From the NCBI RefSeq assembly GCF_021044565.1, contig NZ_CP087997.1, forward strand, positions 930,001 to 994,000: a stretch of 64,000 bases of DNA. Direction: 5' to 3'. The stretch comes from Subtercola endophyticus (GTDB taxonomy: Bacteria; Actinomycetota; Actinomycetes; Actinomycetales; Microbacteriaceae). Positions 38,625 through 47,087 of the stretch are shown piece by piece (the stretch's first letter is position 1; the number at the start of each line of letters is the position of its first letter). Made by a program: the position numbers and the translations under genes. The notes beneath the pieces are model-generated. The model saw only the letters and a list, made by a program, of their open reading frames with translations, was not told the origin of the DNA and made no database searches.

Positions 38625-40214
38625 TTAGAAGGGCGCCAGATCGTCATTCGGGCGGGACGATTCGGCGGTGGTCGTTGGAATCTCCGGACCCGGACCCGGA
38701 GGCGAGTTCGCACCCGCAGGCGAGTTCGCACCCGAACGAGAGCTCGCACCCGAAGGCGAGTTCGCATCCGAAGCAGAACTCGCACCCGCAGTCGAGTTCG
38801 CACACTCAGGCGAGTTCGGTGACTGCGAGCTCGGTGACTTCGATTTCGGTGACTGTGGTTTCGGTGACTGAGGTGTCAGCGAAACGGCGAGCGTCGCGTA
38901 CGCCTTGCCTGCGGGGGACTTCCAACTCAGAGTTCGATATCGGTCGATTGATACGGACCACGCGGTTTCGTGTTTCAGATGATGGTGTTTCGGGCAGAGA
39001 TGGGCGAGATTTGTGAAGTCGGTGGCCCCGCCGTGCTGCCAATCGAGAGTGTGGTCGATATCGCAGCGCGCGGCACGCCGTGAGCAACCGGGGAACCGGC
39101 AGGTCTGATCGGCCACGTGCAGAGCCAACTTGAGGTCGGCAGGCGGCCGGTACTGGTCGCGGCCGACTGAAAGAGTCGCCCCCGTCTCTGGATGGGTGAG
39201 AATGCGCATGAACGAGGGCGCGTGGCGGCATAGCTCGCGCGCCGTCACGGGATCGATCGGGCCGTAGCCGTCGAGTGATGCAGGTGTTTCGGAGTGGCCG
39301 AGCAACGTCATGACCGGAACCGTGACGATGACCGTCGGTCGCAGAGGCAAAGGCTCGCCGGTGGCTGGATCGCTCAGGATCAGGTCGCGCAGAACATCGG
39401 ACTTCAGCTGTGTCAGCGTGCGAGTCTCGGGTTGCTCGTCTGAAGGCGATCCGGCAGAAGAAGATGAAGAAGAAGGAGACGAGCCCGAGTTGGCAGTCGC
39501 GCCGTGACGCAGCCCGCGTGCCAACTGGTCGAGAGTGTCGTCGATACGCACGGCATCGACCGCCGGCAGATAGTGATGCAGCCAGGCCATTCCGTCGCGA
39601 TCGGGTTCGAAGGATACATGCCGGTCTTCGGCCGCCTTCAGCGCTCGCGTCACCATCGACTCGGGGTGTAACTTCTCTCGCTCTGCGCGGGCTTTGCGCG
39701 CGAACTGACTGGCCGTGGTCGTCAGAGCACCGGGGAGCACCGCCGACTCGAAAGCACCGCGCGCCGCCGGAGGAAGCGAACGCGCCTGATCGATGACCAC
39801 CTGGGCGTGGCGGTAACTCAGCGCACCCGAACTGAGCGCCGCACGAGTCTCAGGGAGCTCATGAACGAGCGATTCGCTCTCGTCGAGCAGGCGGCCGGCC
39901 GTGATGTCGGGCAGTCGCAGGGCGCACGCGATCTCGGATGTCAGCGAGCGACGCGACAGTTCTTCGCGTTTCGCAGCCGAGAACGTCGCCGAGAACGATG
40001 CCGAGAACGATTCCGAAACGACGGCATCGACGGCCATATCGGACCACTGCCGCGCCTGATCGACGAGCCACGACTTTCGCGCCTGCAGCTTCGTGATCTC
40101 GTGCTCCAGCTCGACGAGTTGATCGACGAATCGGCCGACGATCTGCGCAGCCCGCGCGGGCGCGTCGCCAGCCGGCTCACCGTCGGCCAGAGCCGCAACA
40201 GAAGAAATGGTCAT
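38625..40214 (-). CDS. DUF222 / HNH endonuclease-type protein (13E12-like)
   Basis: 529 aa. A helical DUF222 region (residues about 20-330) is followed by a Cys/His HNH-type motif: CRFPGCSRRAARCDIDHTLD through NLAHLCPKHHHLKH. The C-terminal 90 residues are a Ser/Pro/Gly/Ala tail from 15- and 18-bp coding repeats. ATG 40214 lies 6 nt after a TATACT box, fitting a leaderless mRNA; no Shine-Dalgarno. A perfect LexA-type box covers the -35 region. The family is widespread and repetitive in Actinobacteria and its role is unsettled. Confidence 0.9.
   Translation of the reverse strand: MTISSVAALADGEPAGDAPARAAQIVGRFVDQLVELEHEITKLQARKSWLVDQARQWSDMAVDAVVSESFSASFSATFSAAKREELSRRSLTSEIACALRLPDITAGRLLDESESLVHELPETRAALSSGALSYRHAQVVIDQARSLPPAARGAFESAVLPGALTTTASQFARKARAEREKLHPESMVTRALKAAEDRHVSFEPDRDGMAWLHHYLPAVDAVRIDDTLDQLARGLRHGATANSGSSPSSSSSSAGSPSDEQPETRTLTQLKSDVLRDLILSDPATGEPLPLRPTVIVTVPVMTLLGHSETPASLDGYGPIDPVTARELCRHAPSFMRILTHPETGATLSVGRDQYRPPADLKLALHVADQTCRFPGCSRRAARCDIDHTLDWQHGGATDFTNLAHLCPKHHHLKHETAWSVSIDRYRTLSWKSPAGKAYATLAVSLTPQSPKPQSPKSKSPSSQSPNSPECANSTAGASSASDANSPSGASSRSGANSPAGANSPPGPGPEIPTTTAESSRPNDDLAPF
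38702..38871. repeat. 18-bp then 15-bp tandem arrays in the HNH-protein tail
   Basis: Six 18-bp units from 38702 to 38809 (GCGAGTTCGCACCCGCAG type), then four 15-bp units from about 38812 to 38871 (GATTTCGGTGACTGT type). All are in frame and encode Ser/Pro/Gly/Ala-rich repeats. Two adjacent arrays with different periods in one gene. Confidence 0.9.
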
Positions 40215-40220
40215 GCACTG

Positions 40221-40226
40221 AGTATA
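40221..40226 (-). promoter_or_regulatory. -10 box for the leaderless HNH gene
   Basis: TATACT on the minus strand, 6 nt before the ATG at 40214; one of the best -10 matches in the window. Confidence 0.65.
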
Positions 40227-40234
40227 GCTCATAT

Positions 40235-40254
40235 ATTCGAACTGATGTTCGAAT
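40235..40254. promoter_or_regulatory. LexA-type SOS box
   Basis: Perfect 8-bp inverted repeat ATTCGAAC-N4-GTTCGAAT. Its core CGAAC-N4-GTTCG is the Gram-positive/actinobacterial LexA (Cheo) box. It lies 9-28 bp upstream of the HNH gene's -10 box, covering the -35, which is ideal for repression. The divergent marR start is 66 bp away, so an effect there is also possible. Confidence 0.8.
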
Positions 40255-40288
40255 AGAAAAAGAAATCGAGAGAGATTCGCAAATTCCG

Positions 40289-40314
40289 TTAGCCATGCTA
40301 ATGAGCTAGGCTAA
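40289..40314. promoter_or_regulatory. Candidate MarR operator and nearby half-sites
   Basis: TTAGC-CAT-GCTAA (40289-40301) is a 5-3-5 inverted repeat, and the outer TTAGCC pairs with GGCTAA at 40309-40314. These overlap the marR -10 box, the place expected for autorepression. Confidence 0.5.
40307..40312 (+). promoter_or_regulatory. -10 box for leaderless marR-type gene
   Basis: TAGGCT, 7 nt, then ATG 40320. No Shine-Dalgarno. Confidence 0.5.
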
Positions 40315-40319
40315 AGATC

Positions 40320-40781
40320 ATGGGAGACGCGGCCGGCAGCACTACCGAATCGACAGAAGCGCCGGCCGTCGTCGAGCTCTCGGAGAACCTCCGCCCGGCC
40401 ATCCTTCGGGTCTCGCGCCGACTGCGTGCTGAGAAGGCAGACCACGAGCTGAGCGACTCGCAGACGTTCATCCTGGCCTACCTGCACAATCACGGGCCGA
40501 GCACTCCGGGCACGCTGGCGGCGTTCGAGCGCGTCACGCCGCCGTCGATGAATCGCACCATCAATGCGGTGGTCGAGGCCGGATACGCGGTGCGCACCCC
40601 CTCGGCAGACGACGGCCGAAAGGTGGTCATCTCGCTCACCGCCGCCGGTGTGGCAATCGTCAAGGAAACACGGCGCCAACGCGACGAATGGCTCTACAAA
40701 CGACTCGCAGAGCTCTCTGTCGAAGACCGGCGAACGCTCGACCGTGCCGCGGGCATCCTGCGCACCTTGGCCGACAGTTGA
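40320..40781 (+). CDS. MarR-family transcriptional regulator
   Basis: 153 aa. Winged helix: LSDSQTFILAYLHNHGPSTP, then ERVTPPSMNRTINAVVEAGY as recognition region and SADDGRKVVISLTAAG as the wing. Encoded just upstream of an MFS exporter in the same direction, the usual arrangement in which the regulator represses its own operon until a ligand releases it. Leaderless-type promoter overlapped by an inverted repeat. Confidence 0.92.
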   Translation: MGDAAGSTTESTEAPAVVELSENLRPAILRVSRRLRAEKADHELSDSQTFILAYLHNHGPSTPGTLAAFERVTPPSMNRTINAVVEAGYAVRTPSADDGRKVVISLTAAGVAIVKETRRQRDEWLYKRLAELSVEDRRTLDRAAGILRTLADS

Positions 40782-40866
40782 TGGCCCCGATATCACGACA
40801 ACCGCGGGCCGCAAATGCCGACCAGTGCTCGTGGCGCAGGCAGCGCCGTGCGTGTCAGGCGGCCCG

Positions 40867-42237
40867 ATGAGCTCGATGTTCCGTTCGCTCAGCGATTACA
40901 ACTACCGCATTTGGTTCGGCGGCGCCCTGGTGTCGAACATCGGCACCTGGATGCAGCGCACGGCCCAGGACTGGATCGTGCTCACCCACCTCACCAACAA
41001 CAATGCCGTCGCTGTGGGAGCGGTGATGGCGCTGCAGTTGGGCCCGCAACTGCTTCTGGTGCCGTGGACCGGCCTCGTCGCCGACCGCTTCGACCGCCGC
41101 AAACTGCTCATGCTGACGCAGGGTGTGATGGGCATCCTGGGTCTCGGGCTCGGGCTCATTGTGCTCAGCGGTGCCGCTCAACTCTGGCAGGTGTACGTCT
41201 TTGCGCTGCTGCTCGGTATCACGTCGGCCTTCGATGCCCCCGCTCGGCAGTCGTTCGTGTCGAACCTCGTCTCTGATCGCAACCTGTCGAACGCGGTCGC
41301 CTTGAACTCGGCTTCGTTCAACGGAGCACGGATGGTCGGCCCCGCCCTCGCGGGCGTGCTGATCGCGCTGGTGGGGGCCGGCTGGGTGTTCTTGCTCAAC
41401 GCAGCCAGCTTCGCTGCCGTACTCATCTCCCTCAGCCGAATGCGCCAAGAGAGTCTCAAAGTGCGCAAGACCGCGCGAGGCGGGCCGGGTCAGTTGCTGG
41501 GTGGGTTCCGGTATGTGTCGAAACGCTCGGACATCGTCATCGTTCTGGTCGTCATTGCCATTATCGGCACCTTCGGCCTCAACTTTCAGATCTTCACGGC
41601 GACCATGACGACGGTCACCTTCCATTTGGATTCGACCGCTTTCGGAGTGCTGTCGTCAGTGCTCGCGGTCGGCTCGGTATTCGGAGCGCTGCTCTCGGCC
41701 CGCCGCGAGACTCCTCGCATGCGGCTCATCTTCGCGTCATCAGCGCTGTTCGGTGTCGCCTGTCTGCTCGGCGCTCTCGCACCGTCGTACATCACCTTCG
41801 CCATCACCCTTGTGCTCCTCGGGTTCGCCAGCCAGACCCTGATGACGACCGCGAACAGCACGGTGCAGATGACCACGGCGCCGGAATTCCGCGGCCGAGT
41901 GATGGCACTGTACATGGCGATCTTCATGGGGGGCACGCCGATCGGAGCGCCCATTGTCGGCTGGGTCGCCGACAGTCTCGGCCCACGCTGGGCCATCGGG
42001 GTCGCGGCAGCAGCCGGGTTCGCCGCTGCGCTCGTCGGGCTGATATGGATGATCGCGCATCAGCACCTCAGGCTCGCCGTGCACCGGCACGGCTCGCCGC
42101 ATTTTGTGCTCAGCCACGACGGAGACGGGCGCAGTATCGAGCTGATGGAGGCGGGGGATGATCGTGTGCCGGCGCTCGACGAACGTGAGCAGTTACGCGA
42201 TGACGTGATCAGCGAAGAGATCTCAGAAAAACGGTGA
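40867..42237 (+). CDS. MFS transporter, EntS/MFS_3 type
   Basis: 456-aa exporter-like protein, beginning near FRSLSDYNYRIWFGGALVSN with WMQRTAQDWIVL, typical of the enterobactin-exporter-like MFS_3 group; GLVADRFDRRKLL is the A-loop. About 11-12 helices, then a charged 60-residue cytoplasmic tail. ATG 40867 is used; upstream GTG codons are possible. Probably controlled by the preceding MarR protein. Substrate unknown. Confidence 0.88.
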   Translation: MSSMFRSLSDYNYRIWFGGALVSNIGTWMQRTAQDWIVLTHLTNNNAVAVGAVMALQLGPQLLLVPWTGLVADRFDRRKLLMLTQGVMGILGLGLGLIVLSGAAQLWQVYVFALLLGITSAFDAPARQSFVSNLVSDRNLSNAVALNSASFNGARMVGPALAGVLIALVGAGWVFLLNAASFAAVLISLSRMRQESLKVRKTARGGPGQLLGGFRYVSKRSDIVIVLVVIAIIGTFGLNFQIFTATMTTVTFHLDSTAFGVLSSVLAVGSVFGALLSARRETPRMRLIFASSALFGVACLLGALAPSYITFAITLVLLGFASQTLMTTANSTVQMTTAPEFRGRVMALYMAIFMGGTPIGAPIVGWVADSLGPRWAIGVAAAAGFAAALVGLIWMIAHQHLRLAVHRHGSPHFVLSHDGDGRSIELMEAGDDRVPALDEREQLRDDVISEEISEKR

Positions 42238-42307
42238 CCTGAGCAGACCTCATATTGTGTATAGTGAGAATTCCTTCATTCACATCTCACTAGCTTCGGA
42301 GGTTCGT

Positions 42308-44005
42308 GTGTCGCTCCCTGCCCCGCACCAAACCGCGCGTCGCCGCGCGTTCCCTCTTGGTCGTTCTCTCGCTCTTGCACTGATTGTCGGCGGCGCCGTC
42401 GTGGCGTCGGGCGGCGCCTTCGGCTCCGTCTCGCCGGCCCATGCCGCTCCCGCAGACCTGCCGCAAGAACAGATCGCGGCGATCGGCGAGGCGGGAACCG
42501 TGTATCTGAGCGGCACCTGGTCTGGCTTCGTGAACTTTCCGAAAGCCGACGGCAGCACGGCCTGGTCAGATGAGGTCGACGCTTCGTTCAGCTGCAGCGG
42601 ATTCGTGGCCAGCTCCGACGGCTCTGTCGTGACGGCCGGCCACTGCGCCGACGTCGAAGAGGGCAAGACCTCCATCGTGGACGAGTTCTTGTCGAGCGAG
42701 GTGGCGAACGGCGACATCACACAAGACGATGCTGCGGCGTACGTCGCGGCGGGGGCGGAGACGAACTGGCCGGTCGAAGGCCAGAGCGCGGGGCAGCCGC
42801 CGGTGCTCGCCATGAAGGTCTACCCGGCGATCACCATCACGGCCGACGACTCGACCTCGTACCCTGCGGTGCTGGTAGACGATCGTCCCTTGGGCCAGGG
42901 TGACGTCGCGCTCTTCAAGATCGACACTCCGTCGCCTTTGCCGGTGCTCGTCGTGTCGCAGACTCAGCCGGCCACGGGCCAGCAGGTGGATGCGATCGGG
43001 TATCCGGGTAACGTGACCTCACTGGTGAGCGGAAACCCCGAGCCGACCTTCGCGCAGGGCCAGGTGAGCGGCAGGCAGCAGACCGACGGGGGTCCGTTCA
43101 CGCAGATCGGCGTGGCCATGAGCCCGGGGATGAGCGGCGGCCCGGTCGTCGACGGCACTGCCGACGTGGTCGGAACCGTGAGTTTCGGCCCGTCGAGCGA
43201 CACTCAGCAGCTGAACTTCGCGGCGGCACCCGAAACCATTTCGGCACTGCTTTCGCGCAACGGGGTGAAGAACGAGCTGGGCGACGGCGACAAGCAGTTC
43301 CGAGCGGGCCTGGATGAGTATTTCGCGGGAAAGTATCACGCGGCAGCCGACGACCTCGGTAAGGCACTGGCCACGAACCCCGACAACGCGATCGCGCAGC
43401 AGTACCAGACGAAGGCCATCGCGGCATTCCCTCAGGAGAACACCACGGGGTGGGTGCTGTGGGTGGTTCTCGGTGGTGCGGCGCTGCTGCTCGTGGTGGT
43501 GGTGATCGTCGTTCTGCTGGTGGTGCGCGCGTCGCGGCGGCGTCGACGCGGTGCGGTCGTTGCGGCGGGCCAGCAAGCTGCGGCGTGGAATACCGCGGCA
43601 CCGGATGCTGCAGTGCCGAATGCTGCGGTGCCGAATGTTGTGGTTCCCAACCCTGTGATGCCGGATGCTGCGGTGCCGGGTGTTGCGGTGCCGGATGCCG
43701 CGGTTCCCAGCCCTGTGGTGCCGGATGCCGCGGTTCCCAGCCCTGTGGTGCCGAACGCTGCAGTGCCGCAGACGGCGGGTGCGCCGGTGATGCAGATGGC
43801 TGGTGCTGAAGCCGAGCCGATGAGCTCACCGGATGGTACAACGCCACTTCCGGCGCCCGCGGTTGATGCGGCACCACCGTTCACGGCACCACCGGTTCCG
43901 GCAGCGGTGGCGCCAGAAGCGGCGGTGGGGCGCTGCGGGAGCTGTGGAGTGCAGAACACGAGCGACGCGCGGTTCTGCGCGAGCTGCGGGCATCCGCTGG
44001 GTTGA
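42308..44005 (+). CDS. Membrane-anchored trypsin-like protease with C-terminal zinc ribbon
   Basis: 565 aa from GTG 42308, preceded by GGAGG with 5-nt spacing. Signal peptide to about residue 47 (ending AHAAPA). Protease domain with triad His near 112 (VVTAGHCAD), Asp near 199 (GDVALFKID) and Ser near 276 (SPGMSGGPVVD, Met where Asn or Asp is usual). A short TPR-like region (AGKYHAAADDLGKALATNPD) precedes a transmembrane helix at about 380-407. The cytoplasmic part is eleven pentapeptides like PDAAV/PNAAV, then a zinc ribbon CGSCG...CASCG. The layout suggests an extracellular protease linked to an intracellular contact module. Confidence 0.88.
   Translation: MSLPAPHQTARRRAFPLGRSLALALIVGGAVVASGGAFGSVSPAHAAPADLPQEQIAAIGEAGTVYLSGTWSGFVNFPKADGSTAWSDEVDASFSCSGFVASSDGSVVTAGHCADVEEGKTSIVDEFLSSEVANGDITQDDAAAYVAAGAETNWPVEGQSAGQPPVLAMKVYPAITITADDSTSYPAVLVDDRPLGQGDVALFKIDTPSPLPVLVVSQTQPATGQQVDAIGYPGNVTSLVSGNPEPTFAQGQVSGRQQTDGGPFTQIGVAMSPGMSGGPVVDGTADVVGTVSFGPSSDTQQLNFAAAPETISALLSRNGVKNELGDGDKQFRAGLDEYFAGKYHAAADDLGKALATNPDNAIAQQYQTKAIAAFPQENTTGWVLWVVLGGAALLLVVVVIVVLLVVRASRRRRRGAVVAAGQQAAAWNTAAPDAAVPNAAVPNVVVPNPVMPDAAVPGVAVPDAAVPSPVVPDAAVPSPVVPNAAVPQTAGAPVMQMAGAEAEPMSSPDGTTPLPAPAVDAAPPFTAPPVPAAVAPEAAVGRCGSCGVQNTSDARFCASCGHPLG
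43601..43765. repeat. 15-bp tandem array, 11 units, protease tail
   Basis: Eleven in-frame 15-bp units from 43601, consensus CCGGATGCTGCGGTG with a sub-pattern CCCAGCCCTGTGGTG. Units 43691-43720 and 43721-43750 form an identical 30-bp pair, showing recent duplication. Confidence 0.95.
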
Positions 44006-44045
44006 GCATCGGGGTGGGCGCAGGCGGGCTGTACCAGCCGACAGG

Positions 44046-44135
44046 GCGTACAACGCGACAGCCCGACGGCCCGTACAATCCGGCAGCCGTAAGACCCGGC
44101 AGCCGTACAACCCAGAAGCCCGTACAACCCGAGAG
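44046..44135. repeat. 16-17-bp repeats upstream of proS
   Basis: Units at 44046-44061, 44071-44086, 44087-44102, 44103-44118 and 44119-44135, consensus CCGTACAACCCGGCAG. They fill the gap between the protease gene and proS and end 21 nt before the proS ATG, so they lie in its promoter or leader. Confidence 0.85.
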
Positions 44136-44155
44136 CACAGTGCAAATAGACTCGT

Positions 44156-45928
44156 ATGGTGCCAACACGCCTCACCAACTACTTTGTCAAGACCCTCCGC
44201 GAAGATCCTTCCGACGCCGAGGTGACCAGCCACCGTCTGCTCGTGCGGGCGGGGTACATCCGGCGGCAGGCGCCGGGCATCTTCGCCTGGCTGCCGCTGG
44301 GGCTTCGGGTCAAGAGCAAGATCGAAGCGATCATCCGTGACGAGATGACGAATGCGGGCGCTCACGAGGTGCACTTTCCGGCCTTGCTGCCGAAAGAGCC
44401 CTACGAGGTCACCAATCGGTATGTCGAGTACGGCGACGGAATGTTCCGCCTCAACGACCGGCGCGGTGCCGGCTATGTGCTCGCTCCGACGCACGAAGAA
44501 GTCTTCACCCTGCTGGTGAAAGACCTCTACAACAGCTATAAAGACCTGCCGCTGTCGATCTACCAGATTCAAGACAAGTACCGCGACGAGGCCAGGCCCC
44601 GCGCGGGCCTCCTGCGCGGCCGCGAGTTCACGATGAAAGACGCGTACTCGTTCGACTACACTGATGCCGGGCTCGACGCTTCATATCAGGCCCAGCGCGA
44701 CGCCTACGAACGCATCTTCACCCGCCTCGGTCTCGAGTACGTCATCGTGAAGGCAGACGCGGGCGCAATGGGCGGATCGAAGAGCGAAGAGTTCTTGCAC
44801 CCGACAGCCGTCGGCGAAGACACCTTCGTGCGGTCGGCGGGTGGATACGCAGCGAACGTCGAGGCGTTCACCACACTCGCGCCGCCGGAGAGGTCGTTCG
44901 AAGGCCTGACCCCGGCCGAAGTCGTCGATACCCCCGACACCCCCACCATCGCGACGCTGGTCGAGGCTGCCAACGCCGTGCATCCGCGGCCCGACGGCAC
45001 GCCCTGGAACGCCGGCGAGACACTGAAGAACGTCGTGCTGGCGCTGACGCACCTCGACCACACTCGCGAGATCGTCGTCGTCGGGCTGCCGGGCGACCGC
45101 GAGGTCGACCTGAAGCGTGCCGAGGTGGCGTTCGCTCCGGCTGAGGTCGATCCTGCAACCGACGACGATTTCGCGCTGCACCCCGGGCTCGTCAAGGGCT
45201 ACATCGGGCCCTGGTCGCCCGAAGGCGCGGTTCTCGGCGAGAAGTCGAGCACGGGCATCCGTTATTTCGTCGACCCTCGAGTCGTGAGCGGCAGCGGGTG
45301 GATCACCGGGTCGAACATTCACGGCAAACACGTCTTCGGTCTGGTTGCCGGGCGTGACTTCACGGCCGACGCCACGATCGAGATCGCCGAGGTCAAGGCG
45401 GGCGACCCCGCTCCCGACGGCTCCGGGCCCGTCGAACTGGCCCGCGGTATGGAGATCGGGCACGTCTTTCAGCTCGGTCGTAAGTACGCCGAGGCTCTCG
45501 GGCTGAAGGTTCTCGATGAGAACGGCAAGCTCGTGACGGTCACGATGGGGTCGTATGGAATCGGTGTGACGCGCATTCTGGCGATCATCGCCGAGCTGAA
45601 CAACGACGACAAGGGCCTCATCTGGCCACCGGCCGTTTCGCCGTTCGATGTGTACGTGGTCGCGGCCGGGCGGGCTGGAAAAGACGACGCCATCTTCGAA
45701 GCCGCCGAGACGATCGTGGCCGATCTCGAGCGCTCGGGTCGGTCGGTGTTGTACGACGATCGCCCGAAGGTGTCGCCGGGAGTAAAATTCGGCGATGCCG
45801 AGTTGATCGGAGTGCCGAAGATCGTGATCGTCGGCAGGGGAGTGGTCGACGGAACAGTCGAGCTGTGGAACCGTGCGAGCGGCGAACGTCTCGAAGTCGC
45901 CGTGGGCGCCGTAGCCGACGCGCTGTAA
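44156..45928 (+). CDS. proS: Prolyl-tRNA synthetase
   Basis: 590-aa class II synthetase of the bacterial type with the inserted editing domain. N-terminal [19 protein letters not shown] and [20 protein letters not shown], catalytic core [23 protein letters not shown] domain in the middle (residues about 230-400) and the C-terminal anticodon-binding domain ([10 protein letters not shown]...). ATG start. Followed after 118 bp by the ole cluster. Confidence 0.97.
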   Translation: MVPTRLTNYFVKTLREDPSDAEVTSHRLLVRAGYIRRQAPGIFAWLPLGLRVKSKIEAIIRDEMTNAGAHEVHFPALLPKEPYEVTNRYVEYGDGMFRLNDRRGAGYVLAPTHEEVFTLLVKDLYNSYKDLPLSIYQIQDKYRDEARPRAGLLRGREFTMKDAYSFDYTDAGLDASYQAQRDAYERIFTRLGLEYVIVKADAGAMGGSKSEEFLHPTAVGEDTFVRSAGGYAANVEAFTTLAPPERSFEGLTPAEVVDTPDTPTIATLVEAANAVHPRPDGTPWNAGETLKNVVLALTHLDHTREIVVVGLPGDREVDLKRAEVAFAPAEVDPATDDDFALHPGLVKGYIGPWSPEGAVLGEKSSTGIRYFVDPRVVSGSGWITGSNIHGKHVFGLVAGRDFTADATIEIAEVKAGDPAPDGSGPVELARGMEIGHVFQLGRKYAEALGLKVLDENGKLVTVTMGSYGIGVTRILAIIAELNNDDKGLIWPPAVSPFDVYVVAAGRAGKDDAIFEAAETIVADLERSGRSVLYDDRPKVSPGVKFGDAELIGVPKIVIVGRGVVDGTVELWNRASGERLEVAVGAVADAL

Positions 45929-46046
45929 CTCACACCCTGCAGTAAACCTCGGGGTGGCGGGCCGGGCAAACTCCCAATCTGCTCAACTTAGACTTGAAGG
46001 ATGCAAATGGCCGGGTTTCGGCCGTTCACGCTTTACGAAGGATTTC

Positions 46047-47087
46047 ATGACCGCTCAGAATGCCACCTTCCGGCATCAGAACTCTGCGCTTCTCGCCGTC
46101 AAGGCGCACCTCGCACCGCTGGTCGTCACCAGCGAAGAAATCGACTCGCGCCTCGCTGAAGCGCTCACCAGGCTCCGTCTTCCCACGGGGCTGTTGCAGC
46201 GTGTTGCCGGTGTCATCTCGCGGCGCAACTGGGATGAATCCGAGGGCGGTGGCGGCATGACCTTCGACGGCGCCGCCGCAGCTGCCGCAAAGTCGGCCCT
46301 GGCCGAAGCGAACGTCGACCCCAGCGAGGTCGGCCTGCTCATCAACACGTCGGTGACGCGTAAGCACTTGGAGCCGTCGGTTGCGGTGGGCATCCATCAC
46401 GCCCTCGGGCTGCCGCCGTCGGCGATGAACTTCGACATCACGAACGCCTGCCTCGGGTTCGTGAACGGCATGACGCTCGCCTCCCAGATGATCGACTCCG
46501 GCCAGATCAAGTACGCGGTGATCGTCGACGGTGAAGACTCCAACGAGATTCAGGCGAACACGATCAACCGGCTCTCGCAGCCCGGCATTTCGCGAAAAGA
46601 CTTCGTAAACGAATTCGCTTCGCTCACCCTCGGTTCTGGTGCCGCTGCAGCCGTGATCGGCCCGGCGGATGCTCACCCCGAAGGTCATCGCATCATGGGC
46701 GGTATCTCGCGGGCCGGCACCGAGCACCATTTGCTCTGCGTCGGCGACAAAGACGGAATGTTCACGCACACGAAAGAGCTGCTCGCGGGCGGCATGGCGC
46801 TCGTCGTCGAGGCCTGGAAAGAGGCCAAGAGCTCGTGGGATTGGCAGAAGATGGATCGCTACATCTTGCACCAGGTCTCCGACGTGCACACCGACTCCAT
46901 CGTGAAGGCGGCGAAGCTCGACCGCAAGAAGATTCCGCTGACCTACCCGATCTTCGGCAACGTGGGCCCGGCTTCTCTGCCGATGACACTCGCGCTTGAG
47001 GTCGAGAAGCTCGTGAAGGGTCAGCGTGTTCTGTGCATGGGGGTCGGGTCGGGCATCAACACCGCCATGACCGAAATCGTCTGGTAG
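46047..47087 (+). CDS. oleA: OleA, acyl-CoA head-to-head condensing thiolase
   Basis: 346-aa thiolase-fold enzyme that joins two fatty acyl-CoAs to a 2-alkyl-3-ketoacid, the first step of long-chain olefin synthesis. Nucleophile Cys135 in FDITNACLGFVNGM, His in RYILHQVSDVH and Asn in IFGNVGPASLP complete the triad. FabH/KASIII relatives share these, but adjacency to OleBC and OleD identifies it as OleA. ATG 46047 has GAAGGA upstream. Its stop overlaps the oleBC GTG (TAGTG). Confidence 0.92.
   Translation: MTAQNATFRHQNSALLAVKAHLAPLVVTSEEIDSRLAEALTRLRLPTGLLQRVAGVISRRNWDESEGGGGMTFDGAAAAAAKSALAEANVDPSEVGLLINTSVTRKHLEPSVAVGIHHALGLPPSAMNFDITNACLGFVNGMTLASQMIDSGQIKYAVIVDGEDSNEIQANTINRLSQPGISRKDFVNEFASLTLGSGAAAAVIGPADAHPEGHRIMGGISRAGTEHHLLCVGDKDGMFTHTKELLAGGMALVVEAWKEAKSSWDWQKMDRYILHQVSDVHTDSIVKAAKLDRKKIPLTYPIFGNVGPASLPMTLALEVEKLVKGQRVLCMGVGSGINTAMTEIVW

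Noticed and set aside
38625..40214. HNH protein read as a homing endonuclease or phage terminase
   Set aside because: The DUF222 region and lack of phage genes around it fit the 13E12-type family better.
46047..47087. OleA annotated as FabH (fatty-acid initiation)
   Set aside because: Coupling to an OleB-OleC fusion and OleD, and absence of other fatty-acid genes, favour OleA.
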